The notes beneath the pieces are model-generated. The model saw only the letters and a list, made by a program, of their open reading frames with translations. It did not search any database and was not told the origin of the DNA. Both the position numbers and the translations under genes were made by a program. 64,000 nt of DNA from Amoeboaphelidium occidentale (lineage: Eukaryota > Aphelidiomycota > Aphelidea): NCBI GenBank assembly GCA_023515795.1, contig JALGPX010000011.1, forward strand, positions 6,338 to 70,337, written 5' to 3'. Every line of letters begins with the position of its first letter. The stretch's first letter is position 1. Shown here piece after piece: positions 44,436 to 53,699 of this stretch.

Positions 44436-45168
44436 ACTGAAAAGTTATTGGAATTGGAAGGAGAATTCTATAACAATACTTTTAATTTATTCTTTAATTC
44501 CAATCAAGTATTAATTCCTATTCAATTGGATTTATTGTTGGAGTATAGAAGATTCAGTAAAGGAATTCTTCAAGTATCAGTAGCAGCAGCAGCAGCAGTA
44601 GGAAGAAGAAGAAGAAATACTTCCAATGATGTATTCTTTAAGAAGAGATTGGAGTTGTTGAATGTGTTTCATTTGCTTGTATTAAAGTACACTACTCTGA
44701 ATCATTTACTACAGAGTGTTCAGCCTCTGTTTTCTTCTGAAGAATTTATTACTGTGCACTTAAAGAGAGAATTGGATCAGTTGGATATTAATCAGATTAT
44801 AAATGAGTATTCCCTTCTATTGTTTAGTAGTAATGATTGTGATTGTGATGTGGACGTTGAATCAGTGAGGCAATTCTATGATACTAGAGTCTATTCTCTT
44901 TTATTCCACACTCCCTTCAGGTACATTCTACTTTGTACTTCTTAATGGTTATAGGATCACGCTGCTGGAGGAATTGCTGGCACTTGTTAATCAAGTCATT
45001 TTATCTTCAAATAACTCATCACTTTTTTACAGGTTTGAGTGCTTTGCGCAGTTGGTTGTTAGGGATTTGTGTTTGAGGTCGAGTCCTGTGTTTGGATCAG
45101 TGTTGATTACCAAAATGTTCTTTGATGAGTACATCAAGTATTTGGAAGAAGAGAAGTGTATTGTGTAA
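44022..45168 (+). CDS. RFX-like winged-helix DNA-binding protein
   Basis: Two exons (44022-44920, 44955-45168) over a 34-nt intron (44921-44954) give 370 aa. Residues about 12-75 resemble the RFX/ARID2 winged helix: LLKKYNEFC, then SSVQFQKVLKEMYPSVELKRIGRQNGTQLYYEGI, with the R-x-G-x-R-x-x-x-T-x-YY-x-GI signature of RFX proteins. The rest is helical with an Asp tract from a GAT repeat (44399-44434), polyAla and polyArg, and could be the RFX dimerisation region. RFX factors bind X-box DNA; in animals they control ciliary genes and in yeasts cell-cycle and damage genes. In a flagellated fungus either role is possible. It is divergent from the PNGase gene with 127 bp between ATGs. Confidence 0.7.
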
Positions 45169-46035
45169 GAGAGAAAAAAAGTAAGTAAATAAACCCGATC
45201 AAAGTCCTCGCGTCCGGACTTTTCCATAGCAAACATCGGACTTCGTCAATCAATCGTTTGAGACCTCAACGACTATTTAGCTGCAGATAAACAGTAATAT
45301 CTTCAGATAAATTTCCTTTTCAGTCAACATTTATCTGTTCACAAATGGCAAATCAAAGCAGAATCTCTGAAAGACTTATGAGCGCAAAAAGTGATCATGA
45401 AACATCGCATCAGATTTCATCGCCCTCTGACACTTGGAGAAAGATATTATAATCACAGAGGTGAAATTTTAAATTCGCGCCAGGTAGCGGGACTAGATCT
45501 AGGAGCCCAGGTTTCGTGGATTCAAATTAATTCATGATCCATGTTCAGTGTGTCTTGGATGTTGTTTGAACTCACAAAAGCGTTGACAGGACGCCCTGAG
45601 TGATTCGAAACTCAAACCGAACAAGATGAGTGAAGTTGATGGTAAAGTGATACTTACAGAGAAAACGAAACCGGATGTGATCAAGTTGAAGGAAGAGTTG
45701 CTAAGAAGAAGCATCGATAGCTTTCTGAAAATACTCCAAGAAGCTCTTATCCTCGTGACATAATCCGAGAATGAAGGAACTAGAATTCTGAAGTGCAAAG
45801 ACTACAAGACCTCAACTGGTCTCTAGATCTTTGTTAAAAGGGATGTTAAAGCGGTTCATTACATGGCAAATATCGCGATTCAAGTGAACGGAGAAAAAGG
45901 GACTAGCAAATGTGTCTTTTTCTTTGGCAAACCTTTACTTTTAGTGTAGCAGATAAAACAATATCTTGACCCGAAATGAATGAATAGAATTTTTGCAATT
46001 TTCGTGATCGGTTCGAATCTTTTTCATATCAGAAT
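45169..46035. other. Gene-poor flank upstream of the Fanzor locus
   Basis: About 870 bp without a recognised gene. A short inverted repeat AAAGTCC/GGACTTT with an 8-nt loop lies at 45201-45222, around a GTCCGGAC palindrome. A 45-codon frame at 45626-45763 has an ATG and a helical KLKEELLRRSIDSF segment loosely like a SAP motif; I would not call it a gene without more evidence. Promoter and 5' leader of the Fanzor copy and 3' end of the RFX gene must lie here. No terminal inverted repeat matching the far side was found by eye. Confidence 0.45.
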
Positions 46036-46347
46036 ATGAAAAAGAAACGCAAACTACCTGATGAAGGTGACGAAGATTATGATCCTGATGTTGAGGATGA
46101 TGTTGCTGCTAAGCCCATAGATGAGCCTGCAGAAGAAGTGGAGGAAGACCTCACACCAGTCTCAGTAACTTCAATTGTAACGAGAAAGACTGGACTTAAT
46201 TCCTTGATCCCGAATGAAATATTGAGAACAAAGATAAGAGATATGGTTGATACAATTAATTTCATTCGATTTCATGGGTCCCGACTCCTTAATCTATATG
46301 TAGTTCAGATGTGCTCAGAAGGACGTGATTTGGGGTTGTTGACCTGT
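46036..46347 (+). CDS. Fanzor N-terminal part, copy A (cut at an N)
   Basis: From ATG 46036 the frame gives 104 residues up to the N at 46348. It opens with MKKKRKLPDEGDEDYDPD: a KKKRK nuclear-localisation-type cluster and then an acidic tract, followed by the region shared with the other copies (TRKTGLNSLIPNEILRTKIR, NFIRFHGSRLLNLYVVQMC). It is the only piece here with an evident start codon and NLS. Nucleotide differences from pieces B and C (for example TINFIRF where B has TMNFIRY) indicate a separate paralogue or allele. Confidence 0.65.
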
Positions 46348-46348
46348 N

Positions 46349-46866
46349 CCTGAAGAGGAAGAGGAGGAAGATATGACCCCTATCCCAATAGCGTCAATTG
46401 TGGCTAGGAAGACTGGCCTTAACTCCTTGGTCCCTAATGAAATATTGAGGACAAAGATAAGAGATATGGTTGATACAATGAATTTCATTCGATATCATGG
46501 GTCCCGACTCCTTAATCTATATGTAGTTCAGATGTGCTCAGAAGGGCGGGATTTGGGGTTGTTGACCTGTGGTTTTGGAGGCATTCTACGACACTTCTTT
46601 GTGGCAGTCTGTGATAATTCTGCCAACATCCGTACCACTCGTCTTGATGAAGATGTTGCCCCTCTGGCTGAAATTTATAGAAATAGGGCTTTTGAATCTG
46701 GTTTAGAGTTTCCTTTGAATACTGGCATATCCAGCACTTTGTACAATATGGTGGCGTCTTATGAGACCAATTTGATGAACTACATGACAACTACGACTTT
46801 TGGTAGAGTACGGAGGTGGTTAATGCACTTGTTGGAACTGGAATATCCGGATTGTTTCAAAGTCAA
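46349..46866 (+). CDS. Fanzor N-terminal/middle part, copy B
   Basis: In frame from 46349: a run of Glu, then the same N-terminal domain as copy A and further through LLTCGFGGILRHFFVAVCDN, EDVAPLAEIYRNRAFESG and RRWLMHLLELEYPDCFKV, ending at an N at 46867. Its last 250 nt match the beginning of the long C-terminal piece (47452 on) with only a few differences, so B and that piece are likely the two halves of one gene or of near-identical alleles. No catalytic motif is in this part; it corresponds to the recognition and wedge region of TnpB-like proteins by position. Confidence 0.65.
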
Positions 46867-46867
46867 N

Positions 46868-46934
46868 CGTCTTGATGAAGATGTTGCCCCTCTGGCTGAA
46901 ATTTATAGAAATAGGGCTTTTGAATCTGGTTTAG
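46868..46934 (+). pseudogene. 67-bp Fanzor fragment between two Ns
   Basis: A short piece equal to part of copy B (encoding RLDEDVAPLAEIYRNRAFES), flanked by Ns at 46867 and 46935. It is almost certainly a leftover contig end and not a genomic unit. Confidence 0.7.
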
Positions 46935-46935
46935 N

Positions 46936-47450
46936 TGAGGACAAAGATAAGAGATATGGTTGATACAATGAATTTCATTCGATATCATGGATCCCGCCTA
47001 CTAAATCTATATGTTGTGCAGATGTGCTCAGAAAGACGTGATTTGGGGTTGTTAACCTGTGGTTATGGAGGCATTTTACGACACTTCTTTGTGGCAGTTT
47101 GCAACAATGCCGGTCACTCTCGAACCACCAGGCTTGATGAAAATGTTTCCCCTCTGGCTGAAATCTATAGGAATAGGTCGTCTGAATTTGGCGTAGAGTT
47201 TCCTTTGAATACTGGAATTTCGAGTACATTAAATAGTATGGTGGCCTCTTATGAGACCAATTTGATGAATTATATTACAACGACAACTGTTGGTAGAGTG
47301 CGTAGGTGGTTGATGCACTTGTTGGAACTGGAATATCCGGATTGTTTCAAAGTTAAGAGGAGAAGCACCGCTGGTGCAAGTTATTGCATTACGTTGTTGA
47401 ATTCAATGCCACAAGATGATAATGCGTTACCGGAGCTTCCAGAGGTACTA
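46936..47450 (+). CDS. Fanzor N-terminal/middle part, copy C (diverged)
   Basis: In frame from about 46938 (RTKIRDMVDTMNF) to the N at 47451. It covers the same region as copy B but differs throughout: CGYGGILRHFFVAVCNNAGH in place of CGFGG...CDNSAN, ENVSPLAEIYRNRSSEFGVE in place of EDVAPLAEIYRNRAFESGLE, and RRSTAGASYCITLLNSMPQ where the long piece has QRSTSGANYCISSLSALLE. The changes include several amino-acid replacements, so this is a distinct paralogue and not a sequencing variant. Its C-terminal half is not in the window. Confidence 0.65.
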
Positions 47451-47451
47451 N

Positions 47452-49106
47452 GTCTTGATGAAGATGTTGCCCCTCTGGCTGAAATTTATAGAAATAGGGC
47501 TTTTGAATCTGGTTTAGAGTTTCCTTTAAATACTGGCATATCCAGCATTTTGAACAATATGGTGGCGTCTTATGAGACCAATTTGATGAACTACATGACA
47601 ACTACGACTTTTGGTAGAGTACGGAGGTGGTTAATGCACTTGTTGGAACTGGAGTATCCGGATTGTTTCAAAGTCAAACAACGGAGCACATCCGGGGCCA
47701 ATTACTGTATTTCATCGTTGAGTGCACTTTTGGAAGAGAATAATGAGTTGCCTGAGCTTCCAGATATTCTAGAAAAGTTTGCAAAGAAACATGACAGGGC
47801 GAGAATCGTGAGGGCTCTTAGAACAGTGCATAGAATTTTAGTGGCCGAAACAGTAGAGAAAAAACTTTATTTAGATAAGGAATTTTTGAAGGAATACTGG
47901 TACAAATTTTTTCACTTGCAGTATCATATTCTGAATCAATTCACAAAATACTCCGAGGCGGATGCGCAAGCTAGATTGGAAGAGAATCGGCGTGGCAAAG
48001 GTTTAAGACTTTTCACCATGGTGCCTTTGGCTGATGTTAAGACTTCTCATGTGTTTTTTGACGGAAGTGGTCTTTCCGAAGTGGTTCACCGGGCGTTCGA
48101 AGAAGAATCTTTTGTCGGCCCTCCCAATCATCCAAGAGATCTTAATGCTACAGAACGAAAGGCACTCTTTACAGGCAAAAAGTCGAGGGTGCCATTGTGG
48201 AATTGGGCTGTTAAGTTAAAATGTGTAAAACATAAGAATATGGACTTCAACTACTCATTTAGTACTGATGGGGTAAGTGTGTCTGTTCACTTTAAAAAGC
48301 CTGGTTTCAAGGAACGACTTAATGACAAAGGGTTTTTGTGGAATAATCACGAGAAGTATTCACCGATTGGCATTGAAAATCGGGTCGTTGTGGGTGTTGA
48401 CCCTGGTAGAATTGATTTGGTTGTTTGCAGTGATGGCTCAAGAAAGAGTTTTGGTTGTTCAGGAAAAGAATGGCAAGAGATCGCTGGCTTTAGGTATCAA
48501 AGATGGCGTCAGAAAAGTTGGTTAGAGAAGAACGACAATATCCAAACAATTGTTAAGGATATGCCTTCAGCAAAGGTTACAAAGGTCGAAGACTATCTAA
48601 CGTACCTGAACTACATTCTAAGACACTACACGGCTCTCTCTAATTTTTACGGTTCTCAAAAATGGAGGCAGTTAAGAAGAAAAACAGACATGAAGAAAAC
48701 CAAAGCCTTTGATATTGTGTGCAAAAGAATTGCTGGAAACAACTTTGAAAGAGTTGTTGCTTATGGCTCTGGTGGATTTTCTAGCTGTTCGCGTGGGCAT
48801 GCACCGTTACCGGTGAAGGGTTTGTTTAAAGCGTTGAAACAGAGGAATGCTCTTGTTCGTCTGGTTTGGGAACATCGTACAAGCAAACTTTGCTGTCAGT
48901 GTGAAGGCGAGTTACCTGAAGGCAAGAGATGGCAGGTGAGAATTTGTAAGACTTGCAAAATACACTGGAATCGCGACTTCAACGCTGCTAACAACATAAG
49001 AAAGATTCTGATACACATGGAGGAGAACAACGGAGAAAGACCATTTAATTTTCTAACGAAGAAACAACAAAAAAGCAAGGGAAACGACTTCATTGTCGGT
49101 GGATAA
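47452..49106 (+). CDS. Fanzor RNA-guided nuclease, middle and C-terminal part with catalytic core
   Basis: 551 residues in frame up to the stop at 49104-49106; the N-terminus is supplied only by the overlapping copy B. The RuvC-like core is complete: RuvC-I VVVGVDPGRIDLV (Asp codon 48399-48401); the strand that in TnpB carries the catalytic Glu reads RVVAYGSGG, with Gly at that site (48765-48767); a Glu lies just before the zinc finger in VWEHRTSKLC (48870-48872); a CxxC...CxxC zinc ribbon (CCQCEGEL, CKTC); and RuvC-III HWNRDFNAANNI (Asp 48975-48977). This shifted Glu is the arrangement known from Fanzor nucleases. A basic C-terminal tail (KKQQKSK) follows. Nuclease activity guided by an RNA from its own 3' end is inferred from the family. 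No internal stop or frameshift in this part. Confidence 0.88.
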
Positions 49107-49290
49107 CCTTGGCTAGCTGGAGTAAAGCATTATTACCAAAAATCATGAAATTTCACGTTGAAGGAGCTATTTGGTTTATCTATTTGGTTTCGGACCCGTG
49201 TGATTGATATGGTGAAATAAGTATATTTTGTGGAACTATCACAATATAAAGACTTGTGTGATGTTTGTTTTGTACATCTTTTTCTGATTG
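49107..49290 (+). ncRNA. Candidate Fanzor guide-RNA (omega/fRNA) region
   Basis: TnpB and Fanzor guide RNAs usually derive from the 3' end of the nuclease gene and the flank beyond it. This 184-bp stretch between the Fanzor stop and the convergent small gene has no coding content. It contains a direct repeat of ATTTGGTTT (about 49169-49191) and AT-rich sequence. I could not fold it, so this entry marks location only. Confidence 0.25.
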
Positions 49291-49605
49291 TCAAGTTGGT
49301 GCAGGTCTTAGTAGTGGTGGTGGTGGTGGTGGTAGTGGTATATCCTTCTCTTGATCTTTTTTAGTTTCTTCAATGTGCGGTGCTTGTTGTAACTTTCTGT
49401 CGAATTCTTGCTTGTACTTGATCACACGACAAGCATCAGAGAATAGTCCAATTACATTCAGAACATCCATATTGCACATTGTACGTTTGAGGAAACTGTA
49501 TTTTTCTTGTAGAGTCTGAGGAGCAGGAGCTAAAGATTGGCACTGTGCAGGTTGAGGCAGGAGAATCAGGAGTAACAATAGTGATCGTATCAGAGATATT
49601 ATCAT
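49291..49605 (-). CDS. Small secreted protein with proline-rich tail
   Basis: A single exon of 104 aa from ATG 49605. A strong signal peptide (about 1-22, LLLLLILLPQPAQC) precedes about 55 charged residues with two Cys (about positions 44 and 59) and a C-terminal polyproline run (LPPPPPPLLRP). I do not recognise the family. The region upstream has a short GT repeat (about 49611-49632). Small size and secretion could suit an effector or wall protein, but nothing specific supports it. Confidence 0.55.
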   Translation of the reverse strand: MIISLIRSLLLLLILLPQPAQCQSLAPAPQTLQEKYSFLKRTMCNMDVLNVIGLFSDACRVIKYKQEFDRKLQQAPHIEETKKDQEKDIPLPPPPPPLLRPAPT

Positions 49606-49790
49606 TTAGTGAGTGAGTGTGTGTGTGTGTGTCTGCGGTAGGATATCACGACTGAGAATAGTTATGGCGAAATCTCAAATCGGTACGACTTGAATCAAGA
49701 TTTACCCCTTGATTGCTCTCAACCAACGTTACATCATCACGTGAACTATGAAATCTATTCTTCTTTGCACTTTCTCGCACTTCCCTGGTC

Positions 49791-52700
49791 TTAAACAACT
49801 GTGTATCGCGCTTGTGGTCCTCTTTGTGGTCCTAGAAGTCCATTCTCCTTTGCTACATCTTTGGCTGCACGTACAACTTCTGCTTTTGCTGCACTGACAC
49901 CTGTTCTAGTCTCACCCATAATGATCATGTGTAGTTTCCGTTCACCAGTTGGTACTTTCCCCTCATAGAATTGACCACGAACTACAACGGTGCAACCAGT
50001 CCCAGATTGTAAATAATCATGAAATTCTTTTGACAATAGTTTCTGTCGAATCTGCATCGGATAATCGTTAATTTCCAATTCTGCAGTGAAATTTCCAACA
50101 TCGCCAAACACAGTAGAATGTTCAGAGTCACGTAATTGAAGATTCAACTTCTCAACAATATCTTCATCACCTCGTTCACTACGCATACCTGCTGCATCAA
50201 GAACAGTCATTGCTTGACGGTTAACTAATTCAGCATTGGATAAGAGTGCTAATTTGCGAGCATCAGAAACATCAGATATAGTTTGAGTGGATGGTTGTTG
50301 TGACTGTGGATTCTTGAATACAATTTCATCTCCTTCTACTCCCGTTTCTCCATCATCAGCATCCTCCTGATCTTCGGCTGAACCAAATGTCAGCTTTTGA
50401 GCCTTCTTGATTTCATCTCTTTCCTTCTCGATCTGTTCCAAACCTTTACCTCGGAATCCAGATCCTGGTTTAACAGCTTCACCTCGTTTCACTTTTTCCA
50501 TAAACAAATCAGCCATCAATTTCAATGATTCTGGTACTTCTGCTTTGGACTTCTTCATTGCCTTTACAATGTCTGGTGTATACTTTTCCTGATCAGGTGT
50601 TATAAATGTGTATGCTACACCTTTTCTGCCAGCTCTACCAGTCCTTCCGACTCTATGAACATAATCTTCCATATGATTTGGACAATCGAAATTTATCACC
50701 AAATTACACTCCTTCACATCCAACCCACGAGCAGCCACAGAAGTCGCAATCATTATTTGGAATACACCAGATTTGAAATTTGTCAGTGTTGAATCTCGAT
50801 CAGTTTGTTCTTTTCCACCATGCAGTGAACAACAAGGATACCCCCGACGCAGTAACTCTCTCAATAAATTATCAGCAGATTCTTGTCTATCAACAAACAC
50901 CAGTGTACGCTGATCTCTTTCTGGAGAATACCAAACACCCAAAACTCTCAATAATTGTGTAAACTTCTCATCTTCATTACTCAACAACATTACATTCTGT
51001 TCTATAGTATCTGCAACAACTGATCGTTTCCCAACAATAATCTCGAGTGGATTCTTCAAAATCTTTCTTGCAAGTGCTTCCATTTCTCTAGGAAAAGTAG
51101 CAGAAAACAAAACCTTTTGTGCATTTGGCCTAACCATTTGCACAATCTTCATTACTTGTTGCTCGAATCCCAAATCAAACATTCGATCTGCTTCATCCAG
51201 CACCAGAAAAGTACACCGTAACAAATTAACAACACGACCTGAATTCGCTTGCAATAAATCAATCAATCTTCCTGGAGTAGAAATCATAATCTCACACCCT
51301 CTCTTAGTTTCCGATATCTGTTGTTGCAACGGTGCACCACCATAAGCACAATTAACTCTAAACCCTAAAACTCTACAAAATTTCTTGGCTTCTGCATAAA
51401 TCTGCAGAGCCAATTCTCTAGTTGGAGCCAACACTACACCTATTGGCCCTTCTCCATTCTGTACAAGTGGCTGATCCTTAATATGCCGAAACATTGGCAA
51501 CAGAAACGCCAAAGTCTTTCCTGACCCTGTTTTTGCAACCCCAATCAAATCCCTTCCCTCCAGTATACATGGAATAGCCTGACACTGTATTGCTGTAGGC
51601 CTAATAAACTTGAACTGTTCTTTCAACAATAAAAAACACTGCAAAGGCAATCCACACTGTGACCATTTCATTACAGGCTTTGGACATTTCCTACCAGAAA
51701 CATGAATCTGATCATTCTCTTCCCGAAATAAACCAACTTGTTCATCACTCATCTTTTGTATTTCCTGTGATTCAATATAAAAATTCTTTCTAAAATTCGG
51801 ATAAGGATATTGCTGAGGGTTGTTTGAGTAGGAGTAGGAAGAGGTTTTTGTTGTTGTTATTGAAGTAGTAGTGGGTGGTAATACTTCAACAAGATTATTA
51901 TTATGATTAGTTGATGACTCATCCTTTACATCTCCCTTTAAATCATCATCATCATCATCTGAATCTGAATCTGAATCTATATCTCCTTCTAATTCCTGTA
52001 TTAAATTTCCCTTATTACTATTATTACCACCACCACCACCANATCATCATCATCATCATCATCATCATCATCTGAATCTGAATCTATATCTCCTTCTAAT
52101 TCCTGTATTAAATTTCCCTTATTACTATTATTACCACCACCACCACCAAATGATGACTCATTCTTTTGTAAATTCCTCATGAATTCATCCAATGAATCCA
52201 CTCCACTGGAATCTTTAGTTAAAACAGAAGTAGAAGTAGAAGTCTCTTGTCCTAATACTTCTTCTATTGGAGTCTGGGGAAACTTACGAAAAAGAAACTT
52301 TATTAAATATATCACAGCGGGTCACTTTCGAAAATCAAATTAAGGATTTTGCACACGACAATGAAGCAATACCCATGAAAGTCGTAATCAGTACTCCTGT
52401 AAGTTGTGGCGAAAAGAAACCAATCCTTAATTCTTTTGTTAACTCTNTTCATCCAATGAATCCACTCCACTGGAATCTTTAGTTAAAACAGAAGTAGAAG
52501 TAGAAGTCTCTTGTCCTAATACTTCTTCTATTCTTCTCTTCTTTCGTTGTTTTTCCATTTCTTCTGTTAAATCCTTTGAATCTTCCAAAGAAGAGGAATT
52601 AGAAGTAAAAGTAGTGGAATGTAGTTTCTTATTCTTTAGGAGATTATTTTTAGAATTATTTAAAGTAAACATAGTCTTCTTCTTAACAGGAAGTTGTTGT

Positions 52701-52855
52701 GGTTGTATATCTTCTTTAACTTTAACTTGAACAACTAAGGATTCAGTCAATGACTCATCATCATCATCATCATTCTTCTTCTTCTTCTTCTCCTGTTGCT
52801 GTAACGCTCTCTTCTCTGCAATCAACCTTCTCATTCTTTCCTTCTTGTCTTCCAT
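49791..52855 (-). CDS. PRP5: DEAD-box RNA helicase, Prp5/DDX46 family (N-terminal part disrupted by assembly)
   Basis: The helicase core is intact: AKTGSGKT, PTRELA, STPGR, VLDEADRMFDLGF, SAT, HGGKEQTDRDSTL, VAARGLD and HRVGRTGRAG. In front stand FRKNFYIESQEIQKMSDEQ and SGRKCPKPVMKWSQCGL, typical of Prp5/DDX46, and at the C-terminus the family's KH-like region (ELEINDYPMQIRQKL, GRQFYEGK-like). Prp5 helps U2 snRNP bind the branch point. The frame reads on above the Met at 51752 into a polyAsp and GSGVDSLDEFM stretch that resembles the family's DPLD motif, reaching an ATG at 52855 (MEDKKERMRRL). Between about 51943 and 52532 the N-terminal exon is broken by Ns at 52042 and 52447, by repeated contig ends, and by about 180 bp of unrelated sequence. 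The coordinates therefore span an artefact. Confidence 0.88.
51943..52148. repeat. Duplicated contig ends in the Prp5 gene
   Basis: The stretch of ATC repeats, then TGAATCTGAATC and on to CACCACCACCACCA is present on both sides of the N at 52042, with different numbers of repeat units. Likely unmerged ends at a microsatellite. Confidence 0.8.
52269..52446 (+). other. Unrelated segment inserted between duplicated Prp5 ends
   Basis: Prp5 sequence stops at 52268 and resumes after the N at 52447 by repeating 85 bp (52184-52268 equals 52448-52532). The 178 bp between is foreign to the gene. On the plus strand it is open for about 60 codons and protein-like (includes VTFENQIKDFAHDNEAIPM and VISTPVSCGEKK). 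It is either a misjoined piece of another gene or an insertion; I do not recognise the protein. Confidence 0.6.
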
Positions 52856-52907
52856 TCTGTGAATCACTTTTAGAAAAAGAATTAAAAATTTATTTTCAAC
52901 ACTCCTT

Positions 52908-53172
52908 TCAGAAAATGTTTGGATAATGTTGTGATAATTTCATAGTCTTTTCATAAGCCTGTAAATCAAATTCTTTTCCATTAGAAGAAGTCAAAGGTAA
53001 AATCAAATGTTCTGTAACAGTCTGATTGGGAGTGCTGATTGAACAAATACATTCTACAATCATTCCTTCTCCTAAAACTGCTGCATTTGAATTGTTATTT
53101 GTTCTTTTCAATTGAACCTTGTTTAAACCATCGCATTCCAAAGTGATGAAATTCTACTTAAATTAGTGTTAA

Positions 53173-53204
<32 letters not shown>

Positions 53205-53353
53205 CTTACTGGATTCATTGAAATGATTCTTCCTACTAATCTAACTTGTCTTTCCTTCACTTCAGAAGTAGAAGTAGAAGTAGAAGTAGAAGAATATAAT
53301 TCTAATTGGGAAGATAGGATTCTTGGCATTAAAGAGAAAATGTCAAATGTCAT
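52908..53353 (-). CDS. RFA3: Replication protein A small subunit (RPA3/Rfa3)
   Basis: Two exons (53353-53210, 53153-52908) over a 56-nt intron (53154-53209) give 129 aa; starting at the Met at 53329 (MPRILSSQLEL) gives 121, like human RPA3. The rebuilt frame has RQVRLVGRIISMNPNFITLECDG, the OB-fold start, and the family C-terminus FDLQAYEKTMKLSQHYP. RPA3 is part of the single-stranded-DNA-binding RPA trimer in replication and repair. A short Ser-Thr tract from a TAGAAG repeat is inserted near residue 22. The intron carries a CT tract on the coding strand (AG repeat on plus), perhaps acting as a long polypyrimidine tract. It is divergent from the membrane protein next door. Confidence 0.8.
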
Positions 53354-53699
53354 TTAATTGGAATGTTGTTTCAGTTTCTTTGGAGAAAAGAAAAGAGAAA
53401 AGAAATTCTGTTTCACCAATCATAACAACAACAACAATTGAGAGAGAGAGAGAGAATGGTAGTGCCAAAGGAGAGGAACTTTGATGTTAAATTGAAGGAT
53501 GCTGATGACGTCACTNGTCAAATGTCATTTAATTGGAATGTTGTTTCAGTTTCTTAGGAGAAAAGAAAAGAGAAAAGAAATTCTGTTTCACCAATCATAA
53601 CAACAACAACAACAACAACAATTGAGAGAGAGAGAGAGAATGGTAGTGCCAAAGGAGAGGAACTTTGATGTTAAATTGAAGGATGCTGATGACGTCACT
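53342..53699. repeat. Duplicated contig ends upstream of the membrane-protein gene
   Basis: 53342-53515 is repeated after the N at 53516 as 53517-53699, with more CAA units in the second copy and one T/A change. It carries the promoter and the first codons of the following gene, so the real distance between the two divergent genes is only about 100 bp. Confidence 0.85.

Larger units (their letters stand above)
46036..49106 (+). mobile_element. Fanzor (eukaryotic TnpB relative) locus, several copies merged
   Basis: The span holds four diverged or overlapping pieces of Fanzor coding sequence, separated by single Ns at 46348, 46867, 46935 and 47451. Fanzors are RNA-guided DNA nucleases descended from TnpB and usually carried by transposons. 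No transposase, terminal inverted repeats or target-site duplication could be identified by eye, so the element boundaries are unknown and the range given is only the coding part. The single Ns with repeated sequence on both sides show that the assembler joined paralogous or allelic copies here. Confidence 0.7.

Noticed and set aside
45201-45222. Inverted repeat AAAGTCC/GGACTTT as a transposon end
   Set aside because: No matching inverted copy was found beyond the Fanzor stop and no target-site duplication is visible; it is a short local palindrome.
45626-45763. 45-codon gene with a SAP-like helix upstream of Fanzor
   Set aside because: It is too short, the SAP resemblance covers only about 14 residues, and no splice extension to a longer frame was seen.
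45955-46030. Possible tRNA suggested by GGTTCGAATC near 46010
   Set aside because: The T-loop-like string stands alone; the upstream 70 bp do not give acceptor, D or anticodon stems. A similar string at about 25155 fails in the same way.
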